Shown one piece after another: positions 28,501 through 37,200 of a stretch of DNA of 64,000 bases. Origin of the DNA: Incurvaria masculella (lineage: Eukaryota; Arthropoda; Insecta; Lepidoptera; Incurvariidae); NCBI GenBank assembly GCA_946894095.1, contig OX335647.2, forward strand, positions 10,868,001 to 10,932,000, in the 5' to 3' direction. Each line of letters begins with the position of its first letter. The stretch's first letter is position 1. The position numbers and the translations under genes were made by a program. Under the pieces are notes generated by a model. The model had not been told where the DNA came from. It made no database searches and saw only the letters and a list, made by a program, of their open reading frames with translations.

Positions 28501-29823
28501 TTCCATACCCATTCATGAAGGTGTTACATATTGGTATTTGGGGAACATAGTTAAATCATATTATTAGGTAGTAAGTCTGCCAAAATTTAAATTAATTTGA
28601 AATTGACGCAATGTTTACCAATATCCTAGGATTTTTATTAAAAAGTTAGATTCTCTTATAAATCTGCAGTGTATAAAAAGCTATATTTCGTATTCAGAGT
28701 GAACCTGTAATAACTTAGTACGGGATAAGCACCGGACTAACCAACAAAAACCGGTTTAGTCCGACCTTAATATGCTTACTAAAGTTAGTCCGCCCACTCT
28801 GAATACGACAGTATAATTTTTATAATTCTAATACGTCGGAAAATGTCAAAAGTAAATATTTTTTCTTTTAATAATTTCCACTGCCAGCAGCTACATAAGG
28901 TACTATAAAAATTACCATATTTGATTTCAGACATACGGCTGATGCGGAGAGATTAGACCAGACTGAGGTTGTGGGAATACTCACGGAAACATCGCAACAC
29001 CTGCACAGGATGCATTTGAGCCTCATGTCAAATCGGCTCGCCCTAAAGAAAACTAAAAAAATAGAGGACTGTCTGTTGTATCGGGATTTGTACGCATCTG
29101 ACATCACCGTCAACACATTAGATGCCCTCTCCCGTACATTGAATTCCATGGAGCAAGTTTTAAGAATGAACATCAAGGCAAAGATTTTCTTGATATGTTT
29201 ATTAATCTTTATGCTGAACATGCTAAATTGCTATCCTCACTATATCTCTGAATATACTGAACGTATTTTGTTGAAACTTTCAGGATTATCGGCCATTAAG
29301 GAGCACTGTCCAATAGGATAGGATATCGAAAACACCCTGTATTTACTGTTTTTTTTTATCTAACATCAGTAAATCAATAAAACAAATTATTGTATGCATC
29401 AATAGCATAGTGTCTTTAGACACGACACATTGGAGACCCACATAAGTTTTCCTTTCAAATGCCAATGCCTACTGCGGCGCTGAGGGTAATGCGCTCTGTA
29501 CCTACATTTTGTGACTGGACCCAATTGGTGATGTTTTTTTTAAAATGGTGCTTGCTTCTTTTTAAATAAAAAAATAGGATACCTGAAATATATATTTATA
29601 GCATATTATTTAGGATCACATCTAAGGTTTTATTAATTTTAAATATGGATCACGATAGTGTGCTTTAAGTTTGTGTTGTAATATTTTAACACTTATTAAA
29701 TTTCAGGTAAACACAAACAAACAGAAAAACAGAAGAAAGAAGACACTGGTGGGTGCGACGGGTGGTGCTATAGTTGTCGTCCTGGCGATACTTCTGTTTC
29801 GATCTCTGAAAACCCTACAGTAA
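25474..29823 (+). CDS. SAM-domain protein with C-terminal membrane anchor (Daedalus/GASZ-like)
   Basis: Exons 25474-25589, 28123-28266, 28931 to an unresolved end, and 29707-29823. The start ATG is the first in frame after a stop at 25423. Exons 1-2 encode a SAM domain (FDLAVASLLVGLGAEEYIDI; NTLIELNDEDLKKLGVDDAL). Exon 3 is a probable helical/coiled-coil region (ETSQHLHRMHLSLMSNRLAL). Exon 4 encodes KQKNRRKKTLVGATGG then AIVVVLAILLFRSLKTLQ, a tail anchor with basic flanks as in outer-mitochondrial proteins. Known family: vertebrate ASZ1/GASZ joins ankyrin repeats, SAM and anchor, while in Drosophila a SAM-plus-anchor protein, Daedalus, works with Gasz to bring piRNA factors to mitochondria. 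No ankyrin repeats are here, so a Daedalus-like role is my inference. How exon 3 joins exon 4 is uncertain. Confidence 0.7.
25772..25935 (+). repeat. GGAGGAGGTTCTCAATTCG dispersed repeat
   Basis: AACAAAAGGAGGAGGTTCTC, a T-rich run, then GTATGTTCGCCGATTACTCG and CTAGTTGGTCCCAT. Closely matches 62037-62200. Confidence 0.8.
25938..26075 (-). mobile_element. Half copy of the tRNA-like foldback family
   Basis: GACCGTGAAGCAAGGACACA through ATATACTGCA. It continues into the complement of the tRNA-like loop (AACATACCATTCGCGGGTT), so the loop belongs to the element family. Confidence 0.82.
26170..26510 (+). repeat. Dispersed repeat shared with 62982-63335
   Basis: Shared blocks include AAGGGCATCT, TTAGACGAGCGGTCGCTT, GACTCAGGTTG, TTACGCTCTCGTA and AAGGCACTGACTTCAAAAG. 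Non-coding in both copies; class not recognised. Confidence 0.8.
27014..27108. repeat. Inverted repeat, about 24-bp arms
   Basis: ACATGTTTGCAAAATGTTAC...GTAACATTTTTCAAACATGT around a loop of about 45 bp. A foldback or MITE remnant. Confidence 0.75.
27822..27961 (-). mobile_element. Helitron-like 5' end, truncated
   Basis: On the minus strand it starts TCTATACTCTATACTATTAT and continues AAAGAGGAAAGGTTTG, matching lepidopteran Helitron starts. No CTAG-type end was found further left. Confidence 0.65.
28123..28266 (+). CDS. SAM-domain gene, exon 2
   Basis: Acceptor ATCTTTCAG; donor GTAAAT; phase 2 in and out. It encodes RKKNIGQNTLIELNDEDLKK then LGVDDALVRENIIAEVKSL, the last helices of the SAM fold. 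Confidence 0.85.
28688..28809. mobile_element. ATTCAGAGTG MITE, best-preserved copy
   Basis: CGTATTCAGAGTGAACCTG to CCGCCCACTCTGAATACG: about 120 bp, close to the SAM gene exon 3. Confidence 0.88.
28931..29321 (+). CDS. SAM-domain gene, exon 3 (3' end unresolved)
   Basis: Acceptor TTGATTTCAG. The frame stays open to a TAG at 29319. After VNTLDALSRTLNSMEQ it reads into a hydrophobic stretch (IFLICLLIFMLNML) and then stops, with an AATAAA at 29376. The +2 frame from about 29165 reads KNEHQGKDFLDMFINLYAEH, which looks more like a continued helix. Either this is an alternative terminal exon, a one-base indel has shifted the frame, or a weak donor lies upstream (GTTTTA after MEQ). Confidence 0.6.
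29376..29381 (+). terminator. Possible intronic poly(A) signal
   Basis: AATAAA 55 bp after the exon 3 read-through stop. It could end a short isoform that lacks the anchor exon. Confidence 0.4.
29707..29823 (+). CDS. SAM-domain gene, membrane-anchor exon
   Basis: Acceptor AAATTTCAG. In phase 0 it reads VNTNKQKNRRKKTLVGATGG then AIVVVLAILLFRSLKTLQ and TAA. This is about 17 hydrophobic residues between clusters of basic residues. Confidence 0.68.
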   Translation, partial: VNTNKQKNRRKKTLVGATGGAIVVVLAILLFRSLKTLQ

Positions 29824-30072
29824 TTGTTCAAAACTTTATATGCCTGTGCGTTAATCAAAGTTAATTACTCATAGTTATATTACAGTTTAATTTCAGTATG
29901 AAAAAATGGTGTTTATACAAAGTCATATATACATCATTACATTATATTGAGTATTTAATTTTATTATATGTCACTAAACTATGACTCCATCTCTAACAAT
30001 TTTATTCTAACCAAAGTATTTTCTATTCTTTGAAAAAGTCGAACACGCACCTTCAGGTATTTATCTGACTTG

Positions 30073-30197
30073 CCCCTGTTTTCACCACCTCCAGTTACTT
30101 GAAATCCGATAAGTAACTTTCGGTTACATTGCATATTTTCTTGGCTTAACCGAAAGGTAACTTTGGGTTTTTTGTAGCTGGAGGTGGTGGAAACGGA
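30073..30197. mobile_element. CTGTTTTCACCACCT MITE, copy 2
   Basis: CCTGTTTTCACCACCTCCAG and its near-complement CTGGAGGTGGTGGAAACGG. Confidence 0.87.
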
Positions 30198-30870
30198 CTT
30201 TAATGAGGTCTCTTTTGTTGTGTTGCTGATGTCAACGTTCTCCAATTCAAACCCAAAGAAGCACTTTTTGGTAAATGAGTAGCTCAGTTGTCAGGCGTCT
30301 AAAACTGTTGTAGTTGACACATTTATTTGTTTCACTGTGTTCAGATATTTATAACTAGACACGGTTGCAACCAAGAACGATAGAAAAGGAATGGACGTAA
30401 TACATGTGCTCCAACCCTCGTGCCGAGTGTTTACATTGGCTGCCCAATTTATATAACTTGACCCCTTTTCAGTCTCTTGACCAGTTTTGAAGCGTTCAAG
30501 AGCTCAACGGGCAGTGGGTTTGAGTGAGAAGCCAGGCGATTTGCATGCTGTTGGTGCATTACGGTATTCGTGAATGTCGACATTACAAAACGGAAATTTG
30601 TTGCATTATTAATGCAAAAAACAACAGTGAAACATCCGAAATATGACAAACCTATCATATCGTCTGTGAAGGTTTCAATCAATTTCTCGGTATTTCTCTG
30701 TAAAACAGATAATATCGATTTTTGCGATGCTTTCAGTGATACTTTATTGTTTATTCATTATCCATAGACATCCATAGACAATACACTGCACTCGGATTTG
30801 TTATATTTTATCACTATACTCCCTACAAACCAAACGTGCAGTCGGGGCCATAAAAGTTTATGAGCTAGTC

Positions 30871-31252
30871 AGCCTCAGTGGCCCAGTGGCGCGACACTTC
30901 GGCGATCGCTCTCCGAAGTTAAGCAATGCTGGGTCCGGTCTGGTCTTGGATGGGTGACCATTCGACCGTTGAGAGAGGCTGGCCGTGGTTCGGATTCCAC
31001 GTTAAGCTGTAGGTCCCCTTCCTTACTTACTAGGTGGTAGGGTTTATCCCGCCCGGGTTGGTACCATCGCATTGGATGAACGATGGTCGAAGCGGCAATG
31101 AAAATTGTCCGTGTTTTCCATCCAGTTCAATGTAGCCGTGCAATATAAGGAAGGTCCTGGCATGGCACCTAGTTCCCATGTGGTGTGTTGGGCTAATACC
31201 ATGACAGAACTTGTGGTATTAGCCATCCATGTCCAGTCACATAAAAAAAAAA
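30871..31252 (+). mobile_element. SINE with 5S-rRNA-like head, full length
   Basis: Positions about 30904-30960 contain TCCGAAGTTAAGCAATGCTG and CTTGGATGGGTGACC, the internal promoter region of 5S rRNA in the right order and spacing. A body (GGCTGGCCGTGGTTCGGATT), the shared tail (CAATGTAGCCGTGCAATATA) and an A-run at 31243-31252 follow. Confidence 0.88.
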
Positions 31253-31789
31253 GTAAATGACAAAAACATTTTATTGTGGGATATCTATAAGAGATAGACA
31301 TATACCATCGCGGAGTTTTCTGTAGACCTTTTCAATGTGTACAATACTTAGTACGTTATTTTGATAAATCGCGTAGGGTTCTGCCTGCGTTTGCAATGTA
31401 AGCGGAAAAAAAATAATTTTTTACGACATCACATTGGAAAACTCAAAAATAACAGTATTTCTCCACTATTTAATGGATGTTATTATACATATAAACCTTC
31501 CTCTTCAATCACTCTATCTATTAAAAAAAACCGGATACAAATCCGTTGCGTAGTTTTAAAGATTTAAGCGTACATAGGGATATAGGGACAGAGAAAGCGA
31601 CTTTGTTTTATATTATGTAGTGATAGTGATTACCCAGTTCAGCAATTCCAGCAAAGAACTGGCAAGAAACTCCGCCGGTTTTTTTTTTATGTCGACTTAG
31701 CCTACGTTTACAAAAGTATTTGCCACTTCTTACAATCGCAGGTGAACTATGAACATCTCATGTCCATTCCTTTTGAACGTTCTTGGATA

Positions 31790-31915
31790 CAACACATCAC
31801 ATGGAAACTCAAGGTGCCATGCCAGGACTCTCCTTATATGGCACCACTACATTGTACATGAAAATTGACAATTTTCATTGCCGCTTAGACCATCTTCATT
31901 CAATGGCGCGGTAAG
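31790..31915 (-). mobile_element. SINE tail fragment
   Basis: GGTGCCATGCCAGGA, GACAATTTTCATTGCCGCTT and GACCATC in reversed order of the tail. Confidence 0.7.
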
Positions 31916-32560
31916 TACGTGCTTATAGATTAAACTGAGGAAGGGTCACATGCAGAGGGAGCAGTGGACTACTGGATCTACCAATGTGCTAAAGTGCCAG
32001 ATTAGTGAGACTACCTTATGTGCTAAACTCATTGTGACCTATGAATAAACATATTCGTAAATAAATACTCAAAATACTGACATGGTGGACCCCTGCCACC
32101 ATTATCCATTACAGCTTTTTGAGGTCTGCCTTGACGATTACTGCAAATGTGTACTATGACATGAACAAGACTTAACACAAAGATGGACAAACTCGCTATC
32201 AAACAACCAAGAGCTTCTAATGCCATCTATCTAATCCATTTTCCTCACCTTACCTTGCTCCACCTGATTATCATTTTCCTCGGGAGTCAGATATCTTTTT
32301 ACAGGGGAAAAATCAACTCGTTGTCTCAACAAACATACCTTTGATGATTTCAAACACCAAAAATACGAGTAAGAACTAAAATTTACCTTTTATTCCACCG
32401 TTATTCCAAAAATAAAAAAAATATAATAAATAAGAAAGTATTTCATTTCAAATTTTAAAAAAATCTTTGAAAATTAGAAATAAAAGACTCTCCGTCCTGG
32501 AATTTTTATGAGATAAAGTTTGGGGAAAAGGTAATTTTTTGTTTTTAATTTTGGTGTTAT

Positions 32561-32816
32561 AAAACCGGTCAAGTGCGAGTCTGACTCGCGCACGAATGGT
32601 TCCGTACTATCGTACACAAAAAATCACGTTTTTTTGTATAGGGGCCCCCTTTCATTTTTATTAGGTATTTTTAAATTTTACCAATTTGTTGTTATAGCAG
32701 CAAAATAAATATACACTCTGTGAAAATTTCAGCTGCCCTGTGACAGACAAACGGACGGACAGCGGAGGCTTAGTAATAGGGTTCCGTTGGCACCCTTTGG
32801 GTACGGAACCCTAATA
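32561..32816 (-). mobile_element. AGGGTTCCGTACCC repeat family, reversed copy
   Basis: Begins AAAACCGGTCAAGTGCGAGT and ends CCTTTGGGTACGGAACCCTA. Confidence 0.92.
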
Positions 32817-32885
32817 AAACTGCTTCACCTACAGCAAAATCTGGGCAACAATTTTTTGTATAAAAAATTCATCGTTTAGTTCCCC

Positions 32886-32988
32886 CTTAAAGCTGGAGCA
32901 CAATCTCCGGTTAGTATTATAGTTATATTTTAGATAAATTTTAATTTTAAAATTATCACTAACCAGAGATTGTACAATCCACCCTAAG
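32886..32988. mobile_element. Foldback MITE (ACAATCTC ends)
   Basis: CTTAAAGCTGGAGCACAATC and the complementary GATTGTACAATCCACCCTAAG. A relative lies at 3300. Confidence 0.7.
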
Positions 32989-33538
32989 AATAATTTCAAA
33001 TATTATCTCAAACTAATATAGGTACTGTGCGATTGAAATGTTTGGCAGTGGCACCACTAGTCCCTAGTGTTGACTGAACAGTTAAGCAGACTCAGTAAAT
33101 CCTGCTAACTGACCCAATTGTTTTGACCTCTTCAATTAAAAAGCGTAAGGTAAATGATGAGCCCGCCAAACAATGTTTGTTCTTATGCCCGCGGGCGGCG
33201 ATGAACCCGTGACGTCACTGGGAACACTACCACGGCCAGTAGAGAAGGGACACGGGAATACGGTAAAAATATAACGCATTCTAGTTTACTGAATGTTTTT
33301 ATGTTTATACTATGTTTGTTTTTAGATTGTTTTCTAATACAATTCTAGCACTTTTTTTATTTAAATAATAATTAGTATTTTATTCAAACAAAAGTGTGCC
33401 GAAATTAAAGTAAACTGTAACAAAACACAAGAATCGTGGGTGCTATTTCGGCGGTTCAGCAAAGTCTTCTGCCTTTCGCCAACTTTTTTTTGGTTGGTCA
33501 TGTCCATTAAATTGAAAGTAAACGGGTTTCCTCACGAT

Positions 33539-33796
33539 GTTTTTAGGGTTCCGTACCCAAAGCGTGAAAACGGAACCCTATGACTAAGCTTCCGCTGTCC
33601 GTCCGTCCGTCTGTCACAGGGCTGTATCTCGTGAACCGTAAGAGGTAGGCAGCTGAAATTTTATAAAATGAAAAAATAATAAAAATTAAAGGAGGGGCAA
33701 AAACGTGATTTTTTGTGTATTTTTTTTTTATTCAATCTTGTACGATGGTACGGAACCCTTCGTGTGCGAGTCCGACTCGCACTTGGCCGGTTTTTC
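33539..33796 (+). mobile_element. AGGGTTCCGTACCC repeat family, copy upstream of the Sidestep gene
   Basis: Both diagnostic ends are present. It lies about 400 bp from the Sidestep start codon, so it may overlap promoter DNA. Confidence 0.92.
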
Positions 33797-34199
33797 TTCT
33801 CCGTTAGTGAGGCTTCGAGCTTGCGGAGTTGAGGTTGTTGCTTGAGCTTGTTAGCAAATCGGAACCGAGAAAGAAACGACTTTTCTTGCTGACTGATGAC
33901 TAACAGCGGATTTGGTCCAGATGGATTATGTGCTTCATGTGCACCGGAAGCTGAATGCGTCGGGCCGGTGATTGGTCACCGCGCTGTAGCAAAATGGCGG
34001 TCGACCAAAATGCTTATTCCGGTGCGCGCCGCCAATTCAAATGCGCGCCTGGATCAAACTCCACAGCACACCGCCGAACCAAGTATCTACGGACATTTAT
34101 TTAAAAGTGTATTACTTCTTCAAAATTCTCGATTTTAAACTAAAGCTAGTGCGTGATTTGTCTTCAGGCCAGTAGCCTAGTTAATTAAGCGACGCGGAA

Positions 34200-34269
34200 A
34201 TGCAGTTCAAAATATTAAACATTATTTTAATTGTTTTGTTGTTTGAAAAGTGTACGGGGCAAACAGATT
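34200..34269 (+). CDS. Sidestep-family gene, signal-peptide exon
   Basis: ATG then QFKILNIILIVLLFEKCTGQ, ending in phase 1 at a consensus GTAAGT. Upstream DNA has no acceptor, so this is the true start. Confidence 0.85.
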
Positions 34270-37200
34270 GTAAGTAAATATGTTTATATTTAACTCTAAT
34301 GAAGTAGATTTCCATTTGTTAGGTTGGGTAATTTATTCAAATGAAATAAGGGCTCTACTGTTGCTTGCATTATACGTATGAGTGTGTGGTTCACATTTTC
34401 ACTTTAGGAATCCGGCGGCGAATCTAACATTTGAAACTTCGCCTCCGCGCGCGAATATGCTCTAAAAATTTCTTCTTCAAATCAGTTCCCATCCACAAAA
34501 ACCCTCCAATACGCCTGCGACTATCTTTACATGTGGCATTTACGTTTAAGTTGGGTTAATAGTTTAGCTGGCCTAATAGTAGGCGCGCTAGCTGGCATAT
34601 ATCCTTCCTTTTTGATCTGAGGCTAAGATGGTTAGGAGTTGTTGAGCGAATGACAAAACTGTTTATTAAATTTATTTTTTTAACTGCCCTGTCCTATATG
34701 CTATGGGTGGCTAATACCAAACTAACCGTGAGAGACACGACATGGGAAATATGCCATGCCAGGACCTTCCTTTTATTGCTCGGCTACATTGATCTGGATG
34801 GAAAACATGGACAATTTTCATTGCCGCTTCGACCATCGTTCATTCAATACGATACTACCAACCCGGGCGGGATTAGTAAGGAAGGGAACGTACAATTTAA
34901 CGTGTAATCCGTACCACGGTCAGCCTCCACGGTTGAAAATGGTCACCCATCCAGACCCCAACCGCCGTCAGAGGTGCCTCACCCAGCTTATCGAATCGCA
35001 AGGCTTCGTGCCACTGGGCTACCTATGCTGACAAAAGTCTTAAAGATTTAAGGAGAATTTTCGTGTTTAGAAGAACGTACCACGACCAAATTTATGTCAT
35101 ACTTGGTAAGTCAGGCACGTAGCAACGCGTAGCGCGCGCGCAACATGTCTGAAAATATGCATGTCTGTAGATGAAGCGAAATAAGTAGTAGATATGCTAT
35201 ATGATAGTACCGTATGGTGCTCTATCATCTCTGTCTACCCCTTCAGGGGAGGGGCGTTATATGGATGTATTTATGTATCTAATCCTGCATGACAATCTAA
35301 CCAGCAGCTAGCAAAACATAAAACTAATATTCGTGAACACAACAGTTATAAAAGTGAAAAATAAAAATACCGGTCTAAGGTGGACTAAGCGGAGTGCTGC
35401 CGATTTTGCGAAATGATATTTGATTAGAGATTTTCAGATTTTCCGGTGGGTAGACAATCCAGCGAACTACAAGCCTCACGGGGCCCCAGTCGCGTGGTAG
35501 CAGTTCGATATGTTGTGTGGTGACAGCAGCGGTGGTGGCGGTGGCGGCTGCGGCGGGGGATGCGGCGCGGCTGCCGTGCGGCACGCGGCCCGAGCTGGCG
35601 GGCAGCTCGCTCACCGTGCTCACTTGGCACAGAGACAACGTCACCATCTACAGGTAGCTACCCTCCTACCTGTTCGCACGGTTGTCGAGACTTTGGGACC
35701 AACATGCTGTTGCATGGTTTCAGTCCTTTTTCCGAGCTTTTTGTTAGAATATGTACAGAGTGCATACCCTCGGCGCTACAGCTGGTATTAGCATTTTCAA
35801 GAAAAACGTATGTGGGTCAAAGTCCAATATGTGTGGCGTCTGGGGTGAAGCTGTTTGTACACCTAATTAAAACCGGAGGGCCCTGGTTTATATTGTTGCT
35901 ACAACGAAACCGTCCATTAGACACGCACACACGCCTATATTTTAAAGGTGCCTTGCCTGGAGTACATTTGAATACAAATTTTATGTTGGGTTTTCGGCGG
36001 GTTGGGGCAACCAAAATGGATTCGCCACGCATAGGCGCGGATTAGCTAAAAGTGAATTGCACCACCTTTCCTAGTTTGGCTCCAGGTGATTTTCTTGAGA
36101 CACTTGGTCCTCAGACTCTCATACTGAATCCGGTATTCATGCATCGGGAAGTGAGGAGCCGACTGAATAACTTCGGTACTCTACTGGATATATGGGTGTC
36201 AGCTTATCTGTCGTCCCGAGCATGGATTGAAACGTTAGCAACTTCGGTCTGGAGAACAACGAGAACAAGGGACTTCCTCAACGTGGCAATTAAGAGTACC
36301 AATGCAATATGCGGAGACGGAAATACCTACGGAAGACCTACGGGGCTATGGACCCCGCCTGGACGTTTTTGAGCGCCCAGCGGGAATGGCATCTCCACAG
36401 AAATCGGAATATACTGTGGGCATCTCCCTATGCATAACGTTGCAGTTGGTCACTGGGGGTGGTAGTAGTGCACAGTGAAGGGAAAGTCGATTAGCCGGGT
36501 CGCCTTCATAAAGTCCAAAAAGCATAAGGTCCAAAACCCAGAACTTCCAAAAGTATGTATTTTTCGTGCGTATTATAAAATGCATTAATCTAACCTAACC
36601 TAACCCTAATTAAAAATATCCGTATTCGTAAGTATTTCGAACGGTATTATTTTTGGACCTTGTGCTTTTTGGACTTTACGATGGTCCCCGATTAGCCTGC
36701 ACAAATAAACTGTGTCGGCCGCAGCCTCGACTGGCGGCAAGGGTCGCCGCCGCCGGCCATCAACCGCAGCGACGGGCGCTACTCGCACGCGGCGGAGGTG
36801 AAACAGCAGGGCCCCGGGCACGGCGCCGGCGGCGTGAGCCAGCTCGTGATCCGGTCGGCGCGGCCCGCGGACGCCGGCCTCTACCGCTGCCGCGTCGACT
36901 TCGCCTCCAGCCGCTCGCGCGACACCTACGTGCAGCTTCATGTTATAGGTACGTTAGACGGGTCGCCTTCATAAAGTCCAAAAAGCATAAGGTCCAAAAC
37001 CAAGAACGTCCAAAAGTATGTATTTTTCGTGTTCATATAATCTAACCTAACCTAATTAAAAATATTCGTAGTCATAAGTATTTTGGACGGTATGGCTTTT
37101 GGACTTTATGATGCGTCCCCCGTTACCCCCGTTACGTTAGACTCGACTATTGGCCTAAATTCAATGTAGCTTTTTAGGGTTCCGTACACAAAGGGTGCCA

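Larger units (their letters stand above)
29824..34199. other. Intergenic region, SAM-domain gene to Sidestep-family gene
   Basis: Contains the CACCACCT MITE, a full 5S-headed SINE, a SINE tail, two AGGGTTCC repeats and a foldback. About 33800-34199 is GC-richer and is the likely promoter and 5' UTR of the Sidestep gene, with no TATA box visible. Confidence 0.6.
34270..35526 (+). other. Sidestep intron 1
   Basis: Contains a dispersed element (34408-34500) and a reversed 5S-headed SINE. Otherwise unassigned. Confidence 0.6.

Noticed and set aside
28971..29321. Taking the exon 3 frame of the SAM gene as a separate small gene
   Set aside because: It begins inside an exon with a clear upstream acceptor and continues the SAM-gene phase.
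33896..34138. 80-codon frame upstream of the Sidestep start
   Set aside because: No family resemblance and it lies in the probable 5' UTR/promoter; most likely chance.
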